Both the position numbers and the translations under genes were made by a program. Of a DNA stretch of 30,245 bases, positions 7,762-15,584 are shown one piece after another; the first letter of the stretch is position 1; the number at the start of each line of letters is the position of its first letter. Below the pieces are notes generated by a model. It made no database searches and was not told the DNA's origin. It saw only the letters and a program-made list of their open reading frames with translations. The stretch lies in assembly GCA_964343355.1 (NCBI GenBank), contig CAYFJC010000010.1, positions 1-30,245 of the forward strand, written 5' to 3'. Source of the DNA: MED-G78 sp964343355 (lineage in GTDB: Bacteria; Pseudomonadota; Gammaproteobacteria; Magnimaribacterales; D2472).

Positions 7762-9030
7762 CTATTCCCAGTTAAGAGCTCCACCCACTTGATACTCAGT
7801 AACTCTAGTTTCGAAGAAATTCTTTTCTTTTCTTAAGTCAATGATCTCTGACATCCAAGGGAAAGGATTGGTTACGCCTTTAAACTCTTCCTCTAGTCCA
7901 ATTTGAGTAAGTCGTCTATTTGCTATAAATTTAAGATATTCTTCCATCATGGCTGCATTCATACCCAATACACCTCTTGGCATAGTATCCCTTGCATACA
8001 TAATCTCTAACTCTGTACCTTCTAGGATCATTTGAGCAGCTTCTGATTTCATTTCTTCATCCCACAAATGAGGATTTTCAATTTTAATTTGATTGATAAC
8101 ATCAATACCAAAATTAACATGCATAGACTCATCTCTTAAAATGTATTGGAATTGTTCTGATGTTCCTGTCATTTTATTTCTTCTTCCCATTGACAGGATT
8201 TGTGTAAATCCACAGTAAAAGAAAATACCCTCAAGCACACAATAAAAAGCAATTAGATTTTTTAGTAGCTGTTTATCTGTTTCTTCTGTACCAGTTTTAA
8301 AATCTGGATCAGATATCTCTTGCGTATACTTCAGTCCCCATGAAGCTTTTCTTGCAACACAAGGTATTTCTCTATACATATTAAAAATCTCACCTTCATC
8401 CATTCCAAGGGACTCTATGCAATACTGATAAGCATGAGTATGAATAGCTTCCTCTAAACTTTGCCTAAGAATATATTGTCTGCACTCTGGATTAGTTATT
8501 AATCTATAAAGAGCTAACACCAGATTATTGGCCACAAGTGAGTCAGCTGTTGAAAAGAATCCTAAATTTCTTTTAACAATAGTTCTTTCATCTTCAGTTA
8601 ATCCATCCTCAGATTTCCATAAGACAATATCACTAGTCATATTTATTTCTTGAGGCATCCAATGATTAGCACTTCCGTCAAGATATTTTTGCCATGCCCA
8701 GTCATACTTAAAAGGCACCAACTGATTGAGGTCAGCTTTGCAGTTAATCATCATTTTTTGATCAACCTGAACTCTTTCACCCATCATTTCGTCAAGCTCT
8801 TCTATTCCAGCTGCTTCATCTAAATTTTTTACAGCCTCTCTTGCTTTCTCAGCTCTTGAACCTTCTTCAATTGCTTTACTTGCATAGTTCTCGGGCCCAT
8901 CATCTTTTATTGCAACAGGAGCAGGCTCTGCTACTTCCTGAGCAGGCGCAGGTGTTGCTACAACTATTGCCTCAGTAACACTTGGCGGCGCTATATTCTC
9001 TTCTTTACTATATTCATCCCAATTTAACAT
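7762..9030 (-). CDS. nrdB: Ribonucleoside-diphosphate reductase class Ia, beta subunit
   Basis: This subunit houses the diiron-tyrosyl radical cofactor that starts catalysis in NrdA. The 422 residues include a low-complexity Ala/Pro/Glu-rich N-terminal extension (about 1-85), then the ferritin-like core. Metal and radical residues are visible: D163 (ADS), E194 and H197 in EEAIHTHAY, the radical tyrosine Y201, and a second Glu/His pair in RDESMHVNFG. The C-terminal EYQVGGALNWE is the NrdA-docking tail. The extension and tail resemble Pseudomonas-type NrdB rather than the 376-residue E. coli protein. The ATG at 9030 is preceded by AAAGGAAAAA on the minus strand, 16 bp after the nrdA stop. Confidence 0.95.
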   Translation of the reverse strand: MLNWDEYSKEENIAPPSVTEAIVVATPAPAQEVAEPAPVAIKDDGPENYASKAIEEGSRAEKAREAVKNLDEAAGIEELDEMMGERVQVDQKMMINCKADLNQLVPFKYDWAWQKYLDGSANHWMPQEINMTSDIVLWKSEDGLTEDERTIVKRNLGFFSTADSLVANNLVLALYRLITNPECRQYILRQSLEEAIHTHAYQYCIESLGMDEGEIFNMYREIPCVARKASWGLKYTQEISDPDFKTGTEETDKQLLKNLIAFYCVLEGIFFYCGFTQILSMGRRNKMTGTSEQFQYILRDESMHVNFGIDVINQIKIENPHLWDEEMKSEAAQMILEGTELEIMYARDTMPRGVLGMNAAMMEEYLKFIANRRLTQIGLEEEFKGVTNPFPWMSEIIDLRKEKNFFETRVTEYQVGGALNWE

Positions 9031-9046
9031 ATTCTTTTTCCTTTAA

Positions 9047-12000
9047 TTATTGACATGCCTCACACTCTGGATCATCCAAAGAGCAGGCTGTAGGCACTGG
9101 AGCTGGAGCTCCTAGTTCTGGTTGTGGAGCAGATGCTCCTAGTTCTGGTTGTGGAGCNNNNNNNNNNNNNNNNNNNNNNNNNNNNNNNNNNNNNNNNNNN
9201 NNNNNNNNNNNNNNNNNNNNNNNNNNNNNNNNNNNNNNNNNNNNNNNNNNNNNNNNNTTGTGGAGCTTTTTCTTCACCTGAGCTAACGGCATTTAACTTC
9301 CCTTGTTGTACAGTTGATTTTTCAGTTGACGTGGCAGCGATTGATCTTAGGTAGTAGGTAGTTTTTAAACCTGAGTACCATGCCATTCTGTAAGTAATAT
9401 CTAGCTTTTTACCATCTGCATTTCCTATATATAGATTTAATGATTGACCTTGATCAATCCATTTTTGCCTTCTACTTGCTGACTCGACAATATATCTTGG
9501 CTCAACTTCAAATGCAGTTGAGAAAAGCTTTTTAATATCATCAGGTATTCTAGATATTTGAGATAAACTTCCTTCATAATATTTAAGGTCATTAATCATA
9601 ACTTCATCCCACAAGCTTAAAGCTTTTAGCTTACTAACTAGGTGTGGATTCACAATTGTAAATTCACCTGACAAATTAGATTTAACATATAAATTTTGAT
9701 AGGTTGGCTCAATTGATTGAGTGACTCCTGTTATATTTGAGATAGTTGCTGTAGGAGCAATCGCCATAACATTGGAATTCCTCATTCCTTCTGAAACCAC
9801 TTTCTTTCTTAATGTATCCCAGTCCAGAGTTTCTGATCTATCGACATTCAAGTATTCATTTCCTCTGTTTTCAGCCAATATTTCAATTGAATCTTTTGGT
9901 AAGATCCCTTTACTCCATAAAGACCCTTCAAATGTTTCATATTTACCTCTTTCTGTAGCTAGATCTGAAGACGCATTAATTGCATAGTAACTAATTAACT
10001 CCATACTTTTATCTGCGAAATCTATAGCCTCGTCACTACAATATGCAATATCTTGCATATATAAAGCGTCCTGGAATCCCATCATTCCTAGACCTATTGG
10101 TCTGTGCTTGAGATTAGAATTTCTGGCTGTTTCTACAGAGTAGTAGTTAATATTTATTACATTATCCAGCATTCTTATGGCTGTTGAGACTGTACGTTTA
10201 ACCTTCTCTTCATCAAGAACGCCATCTTTCATATGTCTGGCTAGATTAACAGAGCCTAAATTACATACTGCTATCTCATCAGCACTGGTATTTAAAGTAA
10301 TTTCTGTACATAGGTTAGATGAATGAATTACACCAGTATGCTGCTGCGGAGACCTTAAATTACATGCATCCTTAAAAGTGATCCATGGGTGTCCTGTTTC
10401 AAATAACATAGTAAGCATCTTTCTCCATAGCTCTTTGGCTGGAATTGATTTTGCTTGATCCATTTCTCCTGCTTCAGCTTTCCTTTCATATTCCTCATAC
10501 TTACTTTCAAACTCTTTTCCAATTAAATCATGAAGATCTGGTGTTTCTCCAGGTGAAAAAAGTGTCCAATTAGCTCCTTGTTCAACTCTTTTCATAAATA
10601 AATCAGGCACCCAATTAGCTGTATTCATGTCATGAGTTCTTCTTCTTTCGTCTCCAGTATTTTTTCGCAGCTCTAGGAATTCTTCAATATCTAAGTGCCA
10701 TGTTTCTAAGTATGCACACATTGCTCCCTTCCTTTTTCCGCCTTGATTTACAGCTACAGCAGTATCATTAGCAACTTTTAAGAATGGAACTACACCCTGA
10801 CTTTTTCCATTAGTTCCTTTAATGTATGAATTCATAGCTCTAACTGAAGTCCAGTCATTTCCAAGTCCGCCTGCCCATTTAGATAAAAGAGCATTATCTT
10901 TCATAGCTCCAAATATTCCATCAAGGTCATCTGGTATTGTTGTTAGATAGCAAGATGATAGTTGTGGTCTCTTTGTTCCTGAATTAAATAGAGTAGGGGT
11001 AGAGCTCATATAGTCAAAGCTAGATAAAAGCTTATAAAACTCAATTGCTTTGTCTTCTCGGTTCTCTTCTTCTATGGCAAGACCCATAGCAACTCTCATA
11101 AAGAAGACTTGAGGTAATTCATATCTAACATCATCACAATGTATGAAATATCTGTCATATAAAGTTTGAAGACCAAGATATGTAAACTGATTATCTCTTG
11201 TGTAGTCCAGAGCATCACCTAGCTTCTTTAGGTCATATGTTTTCAGTTCTGGGTTTAATATATCTAACTCTATACCTTTATCTATATATGCAATTAACGC
11301 TTCTGGATAATATTTTTCCATCCCCTGATATGTTGACTCATCAGCAACTCCAAGAAATCCCAGAGCCTCACTCCTAATCTGATCCATCAGTATTCTTGCT
11401 GTAACAAATGAATAATTTGGTTCTTTTTCAACCTTAGTTCTAGCTGACATAACGAGACTTGTTCTCATATCAGCAATAGAAACCCCGTCATATAGATTCT
11501 TTACAGCTTCTTCCAAGACTTCATTCATTGAAACCTCTTCTAATCCTTCGCAGGCATCATTAATTAATGCAGCAACCTTATCTAAATCCAAAGGAACCAG
11601 AGTCCCGTCACTTTTCTTTATATTTATTTCAGGTCTATTTGGTATATCTACTATTGGTGCTTCTTTTTTTCTCTCTTGTGTTCTTTCTTCTCTATACAAT
11701 ATATAAGTTCTGGCTGCTTTATATTCTTCACTTCTCATCAATTGCAGCTCCACTTGGTCTTGAATCTCTTCAATATGAAGAGTTCCACCAGACGGCATTC
11801 TTCTTTCAAACACATCCATGACTTCTTCAGTTGTTCTATTTACTTTTTCATGAATTCTATCGCTTGCCGCTGCGTTACCTGATTCCACTGCTAAAAATGC
11901 TTTAGTGATAGCAACTTTAATTTTATCCTCTTCAAAGCTAACCACTTTCCCGTTTCTTTTTATTACTCTTATTTTTCCTGGAGCATTTATAGCTAGTTCA

Positions 12001-12065
12001 TTTGCTTGTTTTTGTTGAGTTGCTTGGACGCTTGCCGCTTCTTGTGTTGTTTCGTTCAATGACAT
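9047..12065 (-). CDS. nrdA: Ribonucleoside-diphosphate reductase class Ia, alpha subunit (interrupted by a 100-N gap)
   Basis: This catalytic subunit reduces ribonucleotides to deoxyribonucleotides. The N-terminus carries two consecutive ATP-cone domains (about 31-125 and 148-230), the first with KIRVIKRNGKVV. The core shows the SSCYLTT cysteine, SNLCTEI (active-site Asn/Cys/Glu), AVCNLGSVNLA, PTATISNITG, and the radical-transfer pair YY at 904-905 in YYLRSIAAT. After residue 936 (ending EEKAPQ) the sequence enters a 100-N gap. It resumes one frame off, as 36 residues of 9-residue repeats ending in a cysteine tail CSLDDPECEACQ that passes electrons to the active site. The frame change is explained by the arbitrary gap length, not by a real frameshift. 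Confidence 0.93.
9108..9266 (-). repeat. 27-bp tandem repeat in the nrdA 3' end, spanning the assembly gap
   Basis: The 23-base block GCTCCTAGTTCTGGTTGTGG plus AGC occurs at 9108-9130 and again at 9135-9157, a 27-bp period. The right side of the gap (9258-9266) begins inside the same unit. Translated on the minus strand the unit is APQPELGAS. At least three copies are implied (two to the left, a partial start to the right), but the true number is hidden by the gap. The intact reading frame predicts a real gap length of 18 + 27k bases. Confidence 0.85.
9158..9257. other. Assembly gap, exactly 100 Ns
   Basis: One hundred consecutive Ns is the conventional placeholder for a scaffold gap of unknown size. 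Both edges lie inside the same 27-bp tandem repeat, which explains why assembly stopped here. Confidence 0.99.
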
Positions 12066-12206
12066 CTTTTCTTTTATCCCTTTCTACTTGTTATTTATTA
12101 ACTTTTTTCGTTAAACTCTTTTTGCGGTTATTTCTTTTTTCTTGTGTTTTTGATTTAAGCTACAAATCATTACTGCTTTCTTTAACCTATTGATAATATT
12201 ACTCAC

Positions 12207-12215
12207 TGTGGATAA
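12207..12215 (-). promoter_or_regulatory. Perfect DnaA box
   Basis: TGTGGATAA here is the exact reverse complement of the high-affinity DnaA box TTATCCACA. It lies between the nrdA start and the NrdR-like palindromes. DnaA boxes are known in the E. coli nrdAB promoter, where DnaA-ATP affects transcription. A role here is inferred. Confidence 0.7.
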
Positions 12216-12230
12216 AGAAGCAAGAGGAAA

Positions 12231-12246
12231 ACACAATATATAGTAT
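12231..12246. promoter_or_regulatory. NrdR box 1
   Basis: ACACAATATATAGTAT matches the NrdR consensus acaCwAtATaTwGtgt at 15 of 16 positions. NrdR is the ATP/dATP-sensing repressor of ribonucleotide reductase genes. The site lies about 165 bp upstream of nrdA, and its minus-strand sequence contains a -10-like TATACT beside the palindrome. Confidence 0.75.
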
Positions 12247-12259
12247 ATTTTTTTTAGAT

Positions 12260-12275
12260 ATACTCTATATAGTGT
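12260..12275. promoter_or_regulatory. NrdR box 2
   Basis: ATACTCTATATAGTGT matches the NrdR consensus at 14 of 16 positions. Its centre is 29 bp from that of box 1, close to the roughly three helical turns (31-32 bp) usual for paired NrdR boxes, so cooperative binding is plausible. A different spacing from the norm is noted. Confidence 0.7.
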
Positions 12276-12305
12276 ATATAGCCTGTTATTGGCTTGTTGA
12301 TAAAA

Positions 12306-12314
12306 TGTGGATAA
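12306..12314 (-). promoter_or_regulatory. Perfect DnaA box just upstream of glpK
   Basis: This is a second exact TGTGGATAA, in the same orientation as the one at 12207 and on the other side of the NrdR pair. It ends 22 bp before the glpK ATG. Confidence 0.65.
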
Positions 12315-12336
12315 ATTTTTATTTTTGAGGTTTTTT

Positions 12337-13839
12337 ATGAAAGAAATTCTTACTATAGATCAAGGGACTACGAGCTCTCGTTCAATCATTTTTAATGAAT
12401 CTCTTGATGTTGTTCAGGAGTCACAAAAAGAGTACAACTTGTCTTATCCAAATGATGGTTGGGTTGAAGCTAATGCGGATGATATTCTTAATTCTGTAAA
12501 AAAAACTCTTAATAATGTTTTGGATAAGAGTACTTTACTATCAAACATTGTTTGTTGCGGCATCACAAATCAAAGAGAGTCTACAGTTATCTGGGAAAAA
12601 TCTACCGGAAAAGCAATATATCCTGTAATTATTTGGCAGGATAGAAGAACTGCTGAGGTTTGTAATTTCTTAAAACAAGATAAAGATATCTCTAAAATGG
12701 TTGCTGATAAAACAGGCCTATTAATAGATCCATATTTTTCTGCGACCAAAATACAATGGATTTTAGATAATGTTGATAATGCAAGAGTAAAAGCTGAAAA
12801 GGGTGAATTGGCTTTTGGGACCATTGATACCTTTTTAATCTGGAATCTAACGAAAGAACAAAATCACCTAACAGATGTTACAAATGCATCAAGAACACTT
12901 TTATATAACATTAAAGACCTTTGCTGGGATGAAGAGCTTTTAAATCTTTTTAATATCCCTTTAAATTTATTACCTGAGGTTGTTGCATCAGATGCAATGT
13001 TTGGGAATATTGAGATTGGTGATAATAGCATTCCTATATGTGGCGTATTAGGCGATCAGCAAAGCGCTTTAGTTGGACAAAACTGTTTTCAACAAGGCAG
13101 CATGAAAAGTACCTATGGAACAGGATGCTTTTTAATGGTTAATACAAAAGATAAATTATTTAGATCTAATTCTGGGTTATTAACTACTATTGGATACAAA
13201 ATAAATAATGAAGTTGCATACGCAGTAGAAGGAAGTATTTTCTCTGCTGGAACTATCATCCAATGGTTAAGAGATGAAATGAATTTTTTTGAAGACTCAA
13301 AAGATAGTGAAAAGTTTATAAATAAAGATGGCAATACTAATAATTTATTTTTTATTCCAGCCTTTACTGGTCTTGGAGCGCCTCAGTGGAATCCAGACAT
13401 TAGAGCAAGTTTTTATGGCATTACAAGAGATACATCTAAAAAGGACTTTATAACAGCAGCATTTAATTCTTTGTGCTATCAAACTAAAGAAATCTTAATG
13501 GCAATGAAAGAAGATGGTCTTGAGGTAAAAGAGATGTCCATTGATGGCGGAATGGCAAACAATACTAGTTTTGCTCAATTACTTTCAGATATAACAAATA
13601 CTGATATCTCAATCCCAGCTAATACAGAAGCCACAGCTTTAGGGGCAGCAAAGGTAGCCGCGGTAGGTTGTGGGCTGGTCGATAATATTGAGATCTTTGA
13701 TGAAACGGCTGAAAGAAAACAACTTATATCTAATGCTTCTCAATCTCATAAAATCAATTTCATGATATGGAAAGAGTATTTAGATACAATGCTAAAATTA
13801 AGTAACAGCATTCAAAATATTATTGATAAAAAGGATTAA
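12337..13839 (+). CDS. glpK: Glycerol kinase
   Basis: This enzyme phosphorylates glycerol to glycerol-3-phosphate with ATP, feeding lipid synthesis and glycolysis. The 500-residue FGGY-family protein (E. coli GlpK 502) has the ATPase-fold opening TIDQGTTSSR (6-15), GWVEANADDI, CGITNQRESTVIWE, WQDRRTA, GVLGDQQSALVGQ and the TYGTGCF adenosine-side motif, then DGGMANN and a C-terminal ATALGAAKVAAVG. The ATG at 12337 follows a GAGG Shine-Dalgarno at 12327-12330. An in-frame GTG at 12307 overlaps a DnaA box and would add ten Phe-rich residues, so it is rejected. No glpF or glpD is adjacent. The downstream gene starts directly after the stop. Confidence 0.96.
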   Translation: MKEILTIDQGTTSSRSIIFNESLDVVQESQKEYNLSYPNDGWVEANADDILNSVKKTLNNVLDKSTLLSNIVCCGITNQRESTVIWEKSTGKAIYPVIIWQDRRTAEVCNFLKQDKDISKMVADKTGLLIDPYFSATKIQWILDNVDNARVKAEKGELAFGTIDTFLIWNLTKEQNHLTDVTNASRTLLYNIKDLCWDEELLNLFNIPLNLLPEVVASDAMFGNIEIGDNSIPICGVLGDQQSALVGQNCFQQGSMKSTYGTGCFLMVNTKDKLFRSNSGLLTTIGYKINNEVAYAVEGSIFSAGTIIQWLRDEMNFFEDSKDSEKFINKDGNTNNLFFIPAFTGLGAPQWNPDIRASFYGITRDTSKKDFITAAFNSLCYQTKEILMAMKEDGLEVKEMSIDGGMANNTSFAQLLSDITNTDISIPANTEATALGAAKVAAVGCGLVDNIEIFDETAERKQLISNASQSHKINFMIWKEYLDTMLKLSNSIQNIIDKKD

Positions 13840-13840
13840 T

Positions 13841-14860
13841 ATGAAATTTTTAATATTCACTTTCTTACTTCTTCCCTTAACAGCGTCTGCAGCTTTTAAT
13901 GATTACTCTAATGTAAATTCTTTTTTAAATGAAAGTGATGTCACTAACAAAAAAGTATATGTTTTGCTTAATGATAAAAGATTATTTTCTACAGATTATC
14001 ACCCATCTTCTTTTAAAAGAGCTCGAGATGAATATCCTCGATACCCAACAAAAATGATTAAAGAAGGAATCGAGGGTTTTGTAGAAGTTGGCTTTATTAT
14101 CAACAAGGATGGCTCCACATCAGATCATAGAATAATTAATTCAGAACCATCTGATTATTTCGATAACAACTCCTTAGAAGAAGCAAAAGGCTTACGTTAC
14201 ACAAGGAATGCGAATGCAAATTATACAAATGTGGAAGGCTCTAAGCATATGCACAGGTTTACTTTTAATCTTCCAGAAGAGTCAAGAAAAGTTCCAAATG
14301 GAGTGTTTTCTTGTATGGAATTAATTTATCAAGACAAGTATCTTGCGGCAAAAAAATGTTCTGAAAATAGAGTTAGTATTCATAGCGGTTATACGGTTCC
14401 TTATGCAATGGCCCTTTACTATATGGACCAAAGCGATCAAGCAATTAAATTATTAACTGAGCTTCTTAAAGACCCTCAAGAAGAAAGCTTCTATGTTAAG
14501 GCTTTAAGCGCTTCAGCTGTTTCTATTTTCTTATTTGCAAATAAATCTTATCAAGAAATTATAGATTTGGAGCCTCTTTTAATAGATATAAGAAAAGTTG
14601 GTTATGAAGAGGCTTTGCTGAATGCCTTTTATTATTTAGGCGTTTCAATGTTTTACGCGGATCAAAAAATAAACGCATTGTTTTATTTAAAATTAACACA
14701 GCAAGATTCGAATTGTAAAATTTCAGCAATGAATAGTAATGACGATATAAAAGCAACTAAAGCTCAAACCTTATTTAGATTAATACCTCAAAAAAATTGC
14801 TACATTGATCAATACAATAGAACTGAGAAAACATTAAAAGCTATAAATAAAATAATTTAA
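13841..14860 (+). CDS. Secreted protein with a TonB C-terminal-like domain
   Basis: The 339-residue product begins with a clear signal peptide (MKFLIFTFLLLPLTASA, cleavage near residue 17-18). A TonB_C-like domain follows at about 60-145: YPRYPTKMIKEGIEGFVEVGF, then INKDGSTSDHRIINSEP, with the usual xYPxxA.../G.V.V.F.I..dG pattern. Residues 150-339 are Cys-containing and helical with Ala/Leu/Tyr-rich repeats, possibly TPR-like. True TonB keeps an uncleaved N-terminal anchor and a Pro-rich spacer; this protein has neither, so it is probably periplasmic and not an ExbBD-coupled energiser. The ATG at 13841 lies one base past the glpK stop. A TTG at 13823 is rejected because it would put charged residues ahead of the signal peptide. 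Exact function is unknown. Confidence 0.8.
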   Translation: MKFLIFTFLLLPLTASAAFNDYSNVNSFLNESDVTNKKVYVLLNDKRLFSTDYHPSSFKRARDEYPRYPTKMIKEGIEGFVEVGFIINKDGSTSDHRIINSEPSDYFDNNSLEEAKGLRYTRNANANYTNVEGSKHMHRFTFNLPEESRKVPNGVFSCMELIYQDKYLAAKKCSENRVSIHSGYTVPYAMALYYMDQSDQAIKLLTELLKDPQEESFYVKALSASAVSIFLFANKSYQEIIDLEPLLIDIRKVGYEEALLNAFYYLGVSMFYADQKINALFYLKLTQQDSNCKISAMNSNDDIKATKAQTLFRLIPQKNCYIDQYNRTEKTLKAINKII

Positions 14861-14861
14861 G

Positions 14862-15488
14862 TTAAATTCTTATAATTTCTTTATTTCCAAGGTCCTCAAG
14901 ATATTCAAGACTATGAGTCACTATTACTGCAGGAATATTTAGTATTTTAATTGAGTCTTTTATTAGACACTGTGTCTCAAGAATATTTTCTTTATCTAAT
15001 CCTGAAAAAGGCTCATCCATTATCAGCAACTTTGGATACATGAGTATGGCTCTAGCTATAGCAACTCTTTGCTGTTGACCTCCTGATAACTCATGAGGAT
15101 ATTTATTTTTATGTTTTTCTAAATTTAATGATTGCATAACAGATAGATCATTTAACGAATACATTTCGTTATCTTTGTATGCGTAACATGCATTTTCTAT
15201 AGCAGTAAGATGAGGAAATAAGGCATAATCTTGAAAAACATATCCAACGCCTCTTTTTTCAGAAGGCACAAACTCTTCAGAAGAATTCAAAATAATATTA
15301 TTAATTTTTATAAGACCTTTATCTGGATGTATTAACCCTGAAATGATATTTAGTAGGGTGGTTTTACCACAACCACTTTCACCTTGAATAATAAGAAGGT
15401 CGCCATTAGCAACCTCTAAATTAATATTATTTAGTAAAGATTCCTCATTAGATCTTTTGAAAGATAGGTCTGAAATAAATAGGCTCAT
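14862..15488 (-). CDS. ABC transporter ATP-binding protein (iron/molybdate/polyamine-type importer ATPase)
   Basis: This ATPase of 208 residues has Walker A GESGCGKT (36-43), a Q-loop in VFQDYALFPHL (85-93), the signature LSGGQQQR (134-141), Walker B LLIMDEP (154-160) and the switch histidine in VTHS (H192). The VPSEKRGVGYVFQDYALFP segment is typical of FbpC/PotA/ModC-type importer ATPases, but the C-terminal TOBE-like regulatory domain (total about 350 residues in those proteins) is missing. No permease or binding-protein gene adjoins it, so substrate and partners are unknown. It converges on the TonB_C-domain gene with one base between the stops. It diverges from serA over 96 bp. Confidence 0.88.
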   Translation of the reverse strand: MSLFISDLSFKRSNEESLLNNINLEVANGDLLIIQGESGCGKTTLLNIISGLIHPDKGLIKINNIILNSSEEFVPSEKRGVGYVFQDYALFPHLTAIENACYAYKDNEMYSLNDLSVMQSLNLEKHKNKYPHELSGGQQQRVAIARAILMYPKLLIMDEPFSGLDKENILETQCLIKDSIKILNIPAVIVTHSLEYLEDLGNKEIIRI

Positions 15489-15584
15489 TTGTTAATAAAA
15501 AGTTTCTTCTTGTAAAGGTATGTAATAAACTAATTCCAAATTAATGCTTGGTTGATAATACCAAAGTCTAACCTTTACTAACAC

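Noticed and set aside
9072..9157. An apparent alternative Ser/Thr/Arg-rich C-terminus of NrdA in the frame carried straight through the Ns
   Set aside because: It arises only because the 100-N gap is not a multiple of three. The other frame gives the repeat units and the expected redox-cysteine tail CSLDDPECEACQ.
11567..12193. Several plus-strand open frames opposite the start of nrdA and its leader
   Set aside because: They are Leu/Phe-rich shadows of purine-rich codons on the nrdA strand, overlap each other and show no family features.
12307..12336. Upstream GTG start extending glpK
   Set aside because: The GTG is part of a DnaA box, adds ten Phe-rich residues, and the ATG at 12337 has a proper GAGG Shine-Dalgarno and matches the family N-terminus.
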